Assembly (NCBI GenBank): GCA_964565685.1
Contig: CAZMFR010000007.1
Location: 1-58,506 of the forward strand
Source of the DNA: JAGWNR01 sp964565685
Lineage (GTDB): Bacteria > Patescibacteriota > Minisyncoccia > Phycocordibacterales > PALSA-1337
Direction of reading: 5' to 3'
DNA length: 58,506 bases
Below, piece after piece: positions 25,290-32,982 of this stretch (its first letter is position 1; every line of letters starts with the position of its first letter). The notes under the pieces were generated by a model. The model made no database searches. It was not told the origin of the DNA and worked only from the letters and a program-made list of their open reading frames with translations. Made by a program: the position numbers and the translations under genes.

Positions 25290-25859
25290 ATGTCAATGCT
25301 CGAATATAACGAAGTCACAGAACACAAATATATAATATTGGACGGTCAGCCATACGAAGTGCAGACATCGCACGTTTTCCGCAAACAACAGAGAAAACCG
25401 GTCAATGCGACCAAGCTGAAAAACCTCGTCACCGGCAAGGTCACGGAATATTCTTTCCACCAGAGCGAAAAAGTAGAATCGGCAGAGATCGATTCCCGTC
25501 CCTCGAAATTCCTCTATGCCAATCGTGGACAATATTGGTTCGTCGATCCGACTGATCCTAGCAAACGCTGGAGCGTCAGCGAGGAGATCGTCGGCCCGCG
25601 CGGCAAATATCTGAAGCCGAATACTATCCTGGACCAGCTCCTCTTCGGCGAGCAAAGCGTCGGATTCAAGTTCCCTATCACCGTCGACCTGCGCGTCACC
25701 GAAGCGCCACCGAACGTCAAGGGCGACACGGCTACCGGCGGCAACAAAACCGTCATTCTCGAGACTGGTGCAACCGCAAATGTTCCCCTCTTTGTCGTTG
25801 AGGGCGATGTGATACGCGTCAATACTGATACAGGAGAGTATCGAGAAAGAGTGAAATAA
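25290..25859 (+). CDS. efp: Elongation factor P with atypical tip loop
   Basis: Relieves ribosomes stalled at polyproline. All three beta-barrel domains are present (KLKNLVTGKV in domain I, YLKPNTILDQLLFGEQ in II, the ETGATANVPLFVVEGDVIRV ending in III). The tip loop of domain I, normally PGKGG with the modified Lys34, reads FRKQQRKPVN; aligning on KLKNL puts Gln at the Lys34 position. A canonical EpmA-type lysylation site is therefore missing, though Arg/Lys residues flank it. The length of 189 aa is normal. Confidence 0.92.
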   Translation: MSMLEYNEVTEHKYIILDGQPYEVQTSHVFRKQQRKPVNATKLKNLVTGKVTEYSFHQSEKVESAEIDSRPSKFLYANRGQYWFVDPTDPSKRWSVSEEIVGPRGKYLKPNTILDQLLFGEQSVGFKFPITVDLRVTEAPPNVKGDTATGGNKTVILETGATANVPLFVVEGDVIRVNTDTGEYRERVK

Positions 25860-25871
25860 AAACGCATAGGA

Positions 25872-25991
25872 AAAGGAGAAAGAAAAGCGCTCTCGGAAAG
25901 GTCTCTCGGAGCACGGTTGGCGCGAGAGCTAGACGCGCCGCCAGCAATAGATGACGACGTGCCTTGACGAGGATACTTTTCTTTCTCCTTT
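25872..25991. repeat. 16-bp perfect inverted repeat enclosing 88 bases between efp and rpsR
   Basis: AAAGGAGAAAGAAAAG (25872-25887) is the exact reverse complement of 25976-25991. The enclosed sequence is GC-rich and itself foldable (CTCTCGG repeats, GCGCGAGAGC). It lies between convergent genes and could be a shared terminator or a small RNA. Confidence 0.6.
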
Positions 25992-26011
25992 AACTTGTCT
26001 TGCTTTTTACT

Positions 26012-26215
26012 TTATCTGACTACATACGGCAAGAGTCCCATATACCGTGCTCGTTTGACGGCGACAGCGAGCTGACGCTGGCTCTTTGCACAGACGCCGG
26101 TGCGTTTCTTTGATATCAGACGACCATAAGGATTGATGAATTTTTTCAAAATCTCAGTATCCTTGTAGTCTATGAAACGTATGTGGTTTTTGGTGAAATA
26201 ACATTCTTTGGTCAT
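26012..26215 (-). CDS. rpsR: Ribosomal protein S18 (bS18)
   Basis: Small-subunit protein that pairs with S6. Conserved YKDTEILKKFINPYGRLISKKRTG and RQLAVAVKRARYMGLLPYV. At 67 aa it is near the usual size. It is the last gene of rpsF-ssb-rpsR. Confidence 0.97.
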   Translation of the reverse strand: MTKECYFTKNHIRFIDYKDTEILKKFINPYGRLISKKRTGVCAKSQRQLAVAVKRARYMGLLPYVVR

Positions 26216-26264
26216 GGCAGTTATGTGTTTTATTCTTTTGATCTATTGATTAATGATTGATTGA

Positions 26265-26735
26265 TTAGAACGGTATGTCATCCGGATTGATTTCCTCTTC
26301 TGGATATTCGATCGCTTCGGTCGGAACTGGTGGGTTATCCGAAGAAGCCGGTCCCTCCTCTGCATTGGCGCCTGATTTGGCGGTCGAAGGCATCGCACCT
26401 ACGCCTCCCGATCGCGGACCGAACTGGATGCGATCGGCCACTATTTCCGTACGATATTTTTTCTGACCGTCAGTTCCGTCCCAGCTCCTGGTTTGCAAGC
26501 GACCTTCGATCATAGCGCCAGAGCCCTTTTTCAGATACTGAGATACTGTTTCCGCCTGGCGACCGAAGACGACGACATTGTGATAATCGACTGCTTCCTG
26601 ACGAGCGCCCGCCTTGTCTTTCCAAATGCGATTCGTAGCTACAGAAAAAGTAGCGACTTTTGAGCCGGAAGGTATCGCCTTCAGCTCTGGATCGCGAGTG
26701 AGATTCCCGTAAATGATTGCTTTGTTTAGATACAT
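26265..26735 (-). CDS. ssb: Single-stranded DNA-binding protein
   Basis: OB fold with KAIIYGNLTRDPELKAIPSG, VDYHNVVVFGRQAE and YLKKGSGAMIEGRLQTRSW. A disordered linker leads to the acidic tip INPDDIPF that recruits partner enzymes. It lies between rpsF and rpsR, the conserved bacterial order. Confidence 0.97.
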   Translation of the reverse strand: MYLNKAIIYGNLTRDPELKAIPSGSKVATFSVATNRIWKDKAGARQEAVDYHNVVVFGRQAETVSQYLKKGSGAMIEGRLQTRSWDGTDGQKKYRTEIVADRIQFGPRSGGVGAMPSTAKSGANAEEGPASSDNPPVPTEAIEYPEEEINPDDIPF

Positions 26736-26767
26736 GATAGTTATTGAGTTAATTTAGTATAGCGTTA

Positions 26768-27274
26768 TTAAGCTCCTTTGACTATCTCATCTAGCTCCTT
26801 GTCTACTGCAGCGATTTCGGCATTCGTCAATGACGCGGCTGGTTTGGATTCTGATCCATGTTTTGCCATATTTTCGGCTGGATTGGCTTGTTTTTCTTCA
26901 ATTTTGTTCTCCGGCTTGCTTTCAAATTTCGCCCGTTTGCCGAGATATGTGCTCTCTTTTATGGTAGATATAGCCAATGTCCTCAAAACATATTGGTTTT
27001 GTTCAAAGCTTTTTCTGATCTCCTCTATAGCCGACGGAGAACAAGAAAATTTGATCCAACCAAAATAACCTCTGTCAAAGCGTTGATGCGCTCCTCCTCC
27101 AGAGCTCTTTTCCATTTGATATGCGAGCGGAATGAGGGATGGAGATTCCTCGGCTATATTTTCGGCCGAGTTTTTTGCCAATATATCAGAAAGAGCGGCA
27201 ACTTGTTCGCCGACTTTTTCCTGTGGCAATGTTGGAACGAGGAGATAGCTGATTTCGTATATGGATTCGTTCAT
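26768..27274 (-). CDS. rpsF: Ribosomal protein S6 (bS6), C-terminally extended
   Basis: The S6 core (YEISYLLVPTLPQEKV, GYFGWIKFSCSPSAIEEIRK, NQYVLRTLAIS) occupies ~1-105. A charged tail of ~60 residues (ENKIEEKQANPAENMAKHGS) is added; S6 is usually ~95-135 aa. I start at the ATG (MNESIYE) rather than the upstream TTG. A ~200-base leader separates it from shared-block promoter 5. That is long for this genome and may hold an S6:S18-type control element. Confidence 0.93.
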   Translation of the reverse strand: MNESIYEISYLLVPTLPQEKVGEQVAALSDILAKNSAENIAEESPSLIPLAYQMEKSSGGGAHQRFDRGYFGWIKFSCSPSAIEEIRKSFEQNQYVLRTLAISTIKESTYLGKRAKFESKPENKIEEKQANPAENMAKHGSESKPAASLTNAEIAAVDKELDEIVKGA

Positions 27275-27474
27275 GGTGTTTCTCAAGCATGCGGCAATCT
27301 GTCTTTTTATCGGCTTTCTGACAGAGCACGGTCGTATCTACAGATACAGTTCCGAGGCCTCATGCGTATTAGCTGGTAAATCCGCTTGCTCGATTCGATT
27401 CTTGACCATTTTGGCCGCGAGCAAAAAGCGTATGATGAGATTATCACAGGTGCAGGCCTTGCGCAAGGTTTGCG
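27275..27474 (-). promoter_or_regulatory. Long 5' leader of rpsF-ssb-rpsR
   Basis: About 200 bases between the predicted start and the rpsF ATG, with hairpins such as CCTTGCGCAAGG. Autogenous S6:S18 binding leaders occur at this operon in other bacteria. I could not match the motif by eye. Confidence 0.3.
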
Positions 27475-27480
27475 ATATAT

Positions 27481-27520
27481 ATTATAAGGAAAAGTTATTA
27501 AGAAAAGTTAAAATAGTTAT
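27481..27520 (-). promoter_or_regulatory. Shared-block promoter 5 (rpsF operon)
   Basis: Minus strand: ATAACTATTTTAACTTT then TCTTAATAA (27495-27520), 8-base gap, TATAAT (27481-27486). Upstream CTTTTCTTT repeats the half-block, as in promoter 4. Confidence 0.8.
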
Positions 27521-27555
27521 AAAGAAAAGCTAAAGCCATAGGAGGCCTCGCGAGG

Positions 27556-28527
27556 TTAACTTGGCAAAGAAAACATCCTCCTTGCATTTTCAAGTAAAAT
27601 AACGCGCACCTTCTCCTCATCCTCGCCACGGATCCGTGCGATGGCTTTGACCGCTTCAATGACATACGCCGGTTCATTGCGTTTGCCGCGATGAGGAACC
27701 GGCGAGACATACGGGCAATCTGTTTCGGACATGATGCTTCCGAGCGGCGCCTGTTTGATCAATTCGTCATAATCATGCGTAAAAGTAATAACGCCGGTAA
27801 ATGAGACAGTGCCTCCTGCTTCTATTATATTTTTCATATTTTCAACTGTCCCGGCAAAAAAATGGAAGTTGAAAGGCACTTTTGAGGATTTTTTCAGAAT
27901 ATCCAAAGCATCCTCGTAGGCATCGCTAGCGACAGACCCTCGATCGCCTTTCTTCTTGCCATTTCTGACATGGAGCATAAGCGGTTTCCTTGCCTCGTTC
28001 GCGATAGCGATGTGTCTTTCAAAGGCCTCGATCTGAGCCGGGATATCATGCTCTTTTACCTGGAAATAATCTAGGCCGCATTCCCCTATCGCCACGACTT
28101 TTGGATGAATGGATAGACGACGCAGTTGTTGGAACTCATCCTTATCATCCATTCCGGCAGGCGCTATCTTTCTCGGAGTACGTGAATTTTCTGGTGAACA
28201 TCCGCTTGAATCCTCGTCCGTCGCCTGCGGAGCCCCCTCGAAAGACGTACCTGCCTCCACGCCTTGATCTTTTAGTCCTTTAGTTTCCGGCTTTATAGAA
28301 TTTCGTCTTTCGATTATCTCCGTCGGATGGATACCTATTGCCGCCCACATGTTTTTGTGCGTTTCGGCAAGATCGATTGCGCATCGCGAGCTCGCGATAT
28401 CTGTGCCGACAGAAATCATTCCGACGCCCGCCTCCTCCGCGCGCTTTATGACATCTCCCCTGTCGGAATCATATTCGGGAAAATTCACGTGACCGTGGAT
28501 GTCTATATGTCTGATTGCTTTTTCCAT
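27556..28527 (-). CDS. tatD: TatD family metal-dependent hydrolase with in-frame insert
   Basis: TIM-barrel nuclease/hydrolase. Metal ligands appear in HIDIHGHVNF, GIHPTE, IGECGLDYF, LMLHVRNG, FNFHFFAG and SETDCPYVSP. Residues ~85-125 (KGLKDQGVEAGTSFEGAPQA and on) are not part of the family and are encoded by a family-C repeat homologous to the intergenic copy at 19938. The insert sits in a loop between GIHPTE and the ECGLDYF strand, so the enzyme may still be active. Confidence 0.9.
   Translation of the reverse strand: MEKAIRHIDIHGHVNFPEYDSDRGDVIKRAEEAGVGMISVGTDIASSRCAIDLAETHKNMWAAIGIHPTEIIERRNSIKPETKGLKDQGVEAGTSFEGAPQATDEDSSGCSPENSRTPRKIAPAGMDDKDEFQQLRRLSIHPKVVAIGECGLDYFQVKEHDIPAQIEAFERHIAIANEARKPLMLHVRNGKKKGDRGSVASDAYEDALDILKKSSKVPFNFHFFAGTVENMKNIIEAGGTVSFTGVITFTHDYDELIKQAPLGSIMSETDCPYVSPVPHRGKRNEPAYVIEAVKAIARIRGEDEEKVRVILLENARRMFSLPS
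28166..28252. repeat. Family-C repeat inside tatD
   Basis: Same ~85-base element as at 19938: CTTTCTCGGAGTACGTGAAT at one end and TCGAAAGACGTACCTG at the other. It is read in frame on the minus strand as TSFEGAPQATDEDSSG and neighbours. Confidence 0.65.
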
Positions 28528-28587
28528 GGATATAGTTTAGCTTATTTATAGAAACCGGACGAATGAATATCCAACAAAAGGAATCTT

Positions 28588-28893
28588 ATGTGGCTATTGG
28601 TCATACTTTTGACTCTTGCGCTGGCTACGCAACCTTATTTCAAATCGCGGACTGCTCTCAAAGAGAGCCGGATACAATTGTTCAAAACCAAATGGGAATC
28701 AGCGCGACAAAAGAGAAGGATGTGGAAAGAAGAACACCCTTGGTTAAATTTTGAACACCCAGAATATCAAGAGCTGTGGGAAATAGAGATAGGCGCTGAA
28801 GATCTATATCTATTGTCTATAAAAGGCGCAAAGCCGAGCACAAGCTGGTCTGAATACAATCTCGAACAGGCAGAAGCCGAGGACGAGGACTGA
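28588..28893 (+). CDS. Single-span membrane hypothetical protein (101 aa)
   Basis: Residues 1-18 are one hydrophobic helix. The rest is basic then acidic, with several Trp/Tyr (KTKWESARQKRRMWKEEHPW) and an EAEDED end. AAAGGA precedes the ATG by 5-6 bases and a clean terminator follows, so it is a complete monocistronic gene. No family is recognised. Confidence 0.6.
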   Translation: MWLLVILLTLALATQPYFKSRTALKESRIQLFKTKWESARQKRRMWKEEHPWLNFEHPEYQELWEIEIGAEDLYLLSIKGAKPSTSWSEYNLEQAEAEDED

Positions 28894-28901
28894 ATCATCA
28901 C

Positions 28902-28930
28902 AGCCGCTTTCGCAAGAGAGCGGCTTTTTT
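28902..28930 (+). terminator. Terminator after the 101-aa gene
   Basis: AGCCGCT and AGCGGCT pair around TTCGCAAGAG, followed by T6. Confidence 0.85.
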
Positions 28931-28946
28931 GTTGAAGGTCTTTCAA

Positions 28947-30581
28947 TCATTTCCTCATAAACAACGGTTGTACTGGCATCTTGTTCTCTTTTATCAAAGT
29001 TTGGATCTTCTGCGAAGTCTCGGGCAAGTATGGTTCGAGGAGAAAAGCGATCTCTCCTAGGCCTTTTACGAGCTTGCCTATCGTCTCTAGACCATCAGAT
29101 TTTGTCGCAGGATCTTTTAATTTTGTAAACGGCTTTTCTTGCTGGATTATGTTGTCTAGCGCTGAGATCTTTGACCAGATGAAATCTCCGGCTGACTTTA
29201 GGTTGAATGAGTCTAGCATGCCCAGATATTCGGCCGGCAATCCATTTGCGACGATCGAGATTGGCTCAACGAGATTATCCTGTGACATCTTCATGATACG
29301 CGAAACGAGATTGCCGAGACCATTGGCGAGACCGGCGTTATAGGCATCTTTGAATTTTTCCGGCGTGAACGGGCTGTCCTCGAACGGATGGAGCTCGCGA
29401 GCTACGAAATAACGCAGAGCATCGGTGCCATATTCCCGCACGAGCCCGAAAGGATCGACTGTGTTGCCCAGGGATTTCGACATTTTTATCCCGCCGTCGC
29501 CGGTGATAAAGCCATCTATGACAATCGTCTTTGAAGGAGGCAAACCAGCAGCCAAGAGCATAGCTTGCCACATAGCCGATTGTTGGCGCAGATTGTCCTT
29601 GCCGCAATATTGGACAACGCCGCCGGAATCTATCCAGAATTTCTGAAAGGAATTTTTGCTAATAGCTTGCTCTGGGTCAAGCTCTTGTGTTCTCTGGTAC
29701 GCCGTCATCGCCTGATGGCGATGCGTCTCGCTCTCACTCGCCTTCGCTCGCTCCGAGAGACCCTCGAACCCCAAGAGTCCTCCCCATCGCTTTTCTGCAA
29801 TTCCATTCCTGTCTTCCTTTTTTACTTCTTTGCCTATTTGCTTACTCCCATCTGGCCAGCCGATACACGACACATAATTGACCAGCGCGTCGAACCAGAC
29901 ATACATGACTTGATCCGGATCATCCGGAACGGGAATACCCCAGGACATCTTTGATGCCAGACGCGATATGCTGAAATCTTCCAGACCTCGCTCGACAAAA
30001 GCCCTTATCTCGTTGAAACGAAAATCCGGCACGACCAGAGCTGGATTAGCATTGTACAGATCCAAAAGCGGCTTTTGAAAAGCGCTGAATTTGAAAAAAT
30101 AGTTCTCCTCTTTTATTATCTCTATCTCCTGGTGAGGATGAAGGGGGCATCTGCCTAGAACGAGCTCGGATTCTGTCTTTTCCAGCTCGCATCCGACGCA
30201 ATATTTTATAGAATAGTCCTTTTTATATATCCAGCCATTCTTGTTCACTATCCGCCAGAATTCCTGCGCCGCCATGATATGATGCGCGTCCGTCGTGCGG
30301 ATAAAATTCGCCTCAGGCAAGATACAGAGAGCAGACATGAGCTCGCGATACTTCTCTGACTTTTCATCGACGTATTTTTGTGGAGCCATATTCTGCGCAG
30401 CCGCGGTCTTTTCTATCTTTGCGCCGTGTTCGTCTGTGCCGGTATTGAAAAACACCTCATATCCGGCCAATTTCTTTGTCCGAGCGACGATATCGGCCCG
30501 TATTATCTCCAAAGCAAAACCGATATGTGGATCGCCATTGACGTAAGGGAGCGTTGTTGTTATGTAAAATGGTTTTTTCAT
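28947..30581 (-). CDS. metG: Methionyl-tRNA synthetase with an inserted segment
   Basis: Class I synthetase. HIGH-type motif in TLPYVNGDPHIGFALE, zinc/connective region CVGCELEKTE..CPLHP, VMYVWFDALVNYVS, and KMSKS in GGIKMSKSLGN. A ~65-residue stretch at ~245-305 (GGLLGFEGLSERAKASESET, RTQELDPEQ) separates WFDALVNY from FQKFW and is absent in the family; the DNA is rich in short palindromes. The ATG overlaps the stop of the upstream transporter gene (ATGA). A longer reading frame to 31022 is a shadow of that gene. Confidence 0.94.
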   Translation of the reverse strand: MKKPFYITTTLPYVNGDPHIGFALEIIRADIVARTKKLAGYEVFFNTGTDEHGAKIEKTAAAQNMAPQKYVDEKSEKYRELMSALCILPEANFIRTTDAHHIMAAQEFWRIVNKNGWIYKKDYSIKYCVGCELEKTESELVLGRCPLHPHQEIEIIKEENYFFKFSAFQKPLLDLYNANPALVVPDFRFNEIRAFVERGLEDFSISRLASKMSWGIPVPDDPDQVMYVWFDALVNYVSCIGWPDGSKQIGKEVKKEDRNGIAEKRWGGLLGFEGLSERAKASESETHRHQAMTAYQRTQELDPEQAISKNSFQKFWIDSGGVVQYCGKDNLRQQSAMWQAMLLAAGLPPSKTIVIDGFITGDGGIKMSKSLGNTVDPFGLVREYGTDALRYFVARELHPFEDSPFTPEKFKDAYNAGLANGLGNLVSRIMKMSQDNLVEPISIVANGLPAEYLGMLDSFNLKSAGDFIWSKISALDNIIQQEKPFTKLKDPATKSDGLETIGKLVKGLGEIAFLLEPYLPETSQKIQTLIKENKMPVQPLFMRK

Positions 30582-31624
30582 GATTTTTTTAGCGTTCCCT
30601 CTCCAACATGCTTTCTCTTCTCTATGTCGCCGATAAATTCCATCAGAGCGGCAGAGATGGGGACTGCCATGACAGCGCCGAGAGGACCGGCAAGCTCGGC
30701 TCCAATGACCAAAGCCAATATGACGATGATAGGCGATATGCCGACGATCTTGCGCACGACCAGAGGGTAGATCAAATTGCTCTCGAATTGATAGATTATG
30801 ATATAGAGACCGACGACCAAGAGGACCTCGGTTATACCGCTGGTAGCATACGCTGTGATGATAGCAGGGATAGACGACATGATCGGTCCAAAAACGGGAA
30901 TGAGCTCGAACATGGCGGCCAATGAGGCAAGCAGGAGCGCATGCGGTATTCCTAATATCAACAGACCTAGATATACTAGAACCCCTATCACGAGACATAG
31001 CAGAAGCTGGCCTTGGAGCCAAAGGCCTATCTTGCGACGGCTACGGCGCCAGAGACCGACGACATATTCATAGCTCTTGACCGGCGTAACGATGCGCAGA
31101 AAATTCACTACGCCGTCTTCCTGCACAGAAAGATAGAAAGAAAGGATGACAGTGAGTAGAAACGACAGGGCGCCGCCGAATATGACGGTAGCAGTATGAA
31201 AAGCGTTGCTCGTCGTTCCGGAGATATTGTTCTGTAGAGCGACCACGAGGTCGTGCAACGATATAGATTGGCCTGAAATCGATATGACGCTCTGAATGGA
31301 TGGCCAGAGATCGCTGACATTTATGGTGTCTGGAATGGTAGAGAGATAGCTGACTGCTTCATTCAAAAGCTGCGGTACAAAAAATATTACTATGCCAGTG
31401 AAGAAAAGACCGATGATTATATACATGACGACGACAGCGACGACGCGATGTATCTTGTGACGGATGCACCATTGGGTAGCCGGCTCGAGGGCAGAGGCGA
31501 TTATGATAGCGGCCAATAGGACGAGGACTATGTCTCGCAGGTACCATAGCACGTAGAATAGGATAAGTATGAGGATCCCCTTGAATATAGTGCTCGCGGA
31601 TATGGTGATAGTACGGTCGTTCAT
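30578..31624 (-). CDS. AI-2E/PerM family membrane transporter
   Basis: Eight or so TM helices. Family hallmarks are an N-terminal two-helix block (FKGILILILFYVLWYLRDIV), a long periplasmic-type loop, then GIPHALLLASLAAMFELIPVFGP and NLIYPLVVRKIVGISPIIVI. I start at MNDRT because TATCAT ends 6 bases before it, which predicts a leaderless mRNA. The stop overlaps the metG start by four bases, so the genes are coupled. The substrate cannot be told. Confidence 0.88.
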   Translation of the reverse strand: MNDRTITISASTIFKGILILILFYVLWYLRDIVLVLLAAIIIASALEPATQWCIRHKIHRVVAVVVMYIIIGLFFTGIVIFFVPQLLNEAVSYLSTIPDTINVSDLWPSIQSVISISGQSISLHDLVVALQNNISGTTSNAFHTATVIFGGALSFLLTVILSFYLSVQEDGVVNFLRIVTPVKSYEYVVGLWRRSRRKIGLWLQGQLLLCLVIGVLVYLGLLILGIPHALLLASLAAMFELIPVFGPIMSSIPAIITAYATSGITEVLLVVGLYIIIYQFESNLIYPLVVRKIVGISPIIVILALVIGAELAGPLGAVMAVPISAALMEFIGDIEKRKHVGEGTLKKS

Positions 31625-31695
31625 AGCGCTATGATAGCACAAGGATAAATAAGAGAAAGAGGGACAGAAATATTCTCTCTTTTTTGTTCTTTGCT

Positions 31696-32973
31696 TTACA
31701 AACTCTTGAATGTCAACAATTTTCCGAACCTCTGCTCGTCCTTGTAGTTTCCGACTATCGCAAGATTCAGATTCTTATCCACAAAGATTTTCCTTGCCAC
31801 TTCCATGACCTGTTCTGCGGTGACAGCGCGGATCTGGGCGACAGATTCTTCTGGTGTCTTTACTTTACCTTCTAGGACTTCCCTGCCGCCGGCATAGTTT
31901 GCCAAAGCATCTGATGTTTCAAGAGAAAGATATGTGTTGCCGGCGATGAAATCTTTTATTTTTATAAGTTCAGCATCTGTCACCTTCTCGTGTGTCGTGC
32001 GGGCGAGTTCGGCGAGGATGACCCTGATCGCTTCATCCACACGGGAATTGTCGACGCCGGCATCGACTGTAAAGATGCCGTGGTCAGTGAATAGGTCGCT
32101 GTCAGCGCTGACATAGTAACAGATACCCATCTCGTTGCGAAGCTTGTCAAAGAGGCGCGAGCTCATGCCACGACCCAGGATAGCGGACAGAACAGACAGA
32201 GCCGGTCGATGAGGGCTATTTAAAGGGAAAGAACGCACACCGATGACGAGATGTGACTGGTCGGTTTCCTTCAAACCGATCCGGATGCGAGGGCCGTCCT
32301 GCTCTTCTATGACCTTGGCTTTGTCTTTTTTTGCGTCTGTCGAAATACCTGCGAATGATCTCTCGATGTCCGATAATATCTCTTTCTCGTCGAAACAACC
32401 AGAGATAACCACGGTAGTCGCCCTTGAAACATAATGAGCATTGCGATAAGCGACCACTGCCTCGCGGGTAAAGCTGCGCACATTGCTTTCGGTGCCGGCG
32501 ATATCCCAACCGGCAGGTTGATCTCCATACATAAGATCGAAAAAAAGCCGGGCGACTTTCGCTTGCGGCATGTCCTCATACATGCGGATCTCTTCGACTA
32601 TGACCCCCTTCTCCTTTTCCATCTCGGACGAATCTAGCAATGGATTATTATATAGATCGGCGACGATATCGAGGGCTAGACGAGCATGGCGCGCGTCGAC
32701 CTTTGCGTAATAGCCGGTGTACTCCTGTGATGTGAAAGCATTATGCTGTGCGCCTATAGAATCGAGCTCGCGCGAGATATCAGCGGCCTTAGGCCTTCGC
32801 GGCGTGCCCTTGAAGACCATGTGCTCGAGGAAATGCGATATGCCGTTCTCCTGTTTGGTCTCATATTTCGACCCTGCCGCGACCATGACGAGCACTGTCA
32901 CCGATGGGTTGTCGACCATCGGTACAGTGATTACGCGCAGACCGTTCTTTAGAATGGTTTTATTGAATTGCAT
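31696..32973 (-). CDS. M16 family zinc peptidase
   Basis: Processing-protease family. Inverse zinc motif HFLEHMVFKGT (HxxEH) near residue 47 with the downstream Glu in EKGVIVEEIRMYEDMP, then the second, inactive half (GRGMSSRLFDKLRNEMGICYYVSA). At 425 aa it is a standard single-chain pair of M16 domains. It starts 9 bases after glyS, so they are co-transcribed. It likely degrades peptides in the cytoplasm or at the membrane. Confidence 0.92.
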   Translation of the reverse strand: MQFNKTILKNGLRVITVPMVDNPSVTVLVMVAAGSKYETKQENGISHFLEHMVFKGTPRRPKAADISRELDSIGAQHNAFTSQEYTGYYAKVDARHARLALDIVADLYNNPLLDSSEMEKEKGVIVEEIRMYEDMPQAKVARLFFDLMYGDQPAGWDIAGTESNVRSFTREAVVAYRNAHYVSRATTVVISGCFDEKEILSDIERSFAGISTDAKKDKAKVIEEQDGPRIRIGLKETDQSHLVIGVRSFPLNSPHRPALSVLSAILGRGMSSRLFDKLRNEMGICYYVSADSDLFTDHGIFTVDAGVDNSRVDEAIRVILAELARTTHEKVTDAELIKIKDFIAGNTYLSLETSDALANYAGGREVLEGKVKTPEESVAQIRAVTAEQVMEVARKIFVDKNLNLAIVGNYKDEQRFGKLLTFKSL

Positions 32974-32982
32974 GGGGAGAGT

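Noticed and set aside
28947..31022. Extended metG start at 31022
   Set aside because: The extra N-terminus is a shadow of the PerM-type gene; MKKPFYITTTLPYVNG at 30581 is the normal MetRS start.
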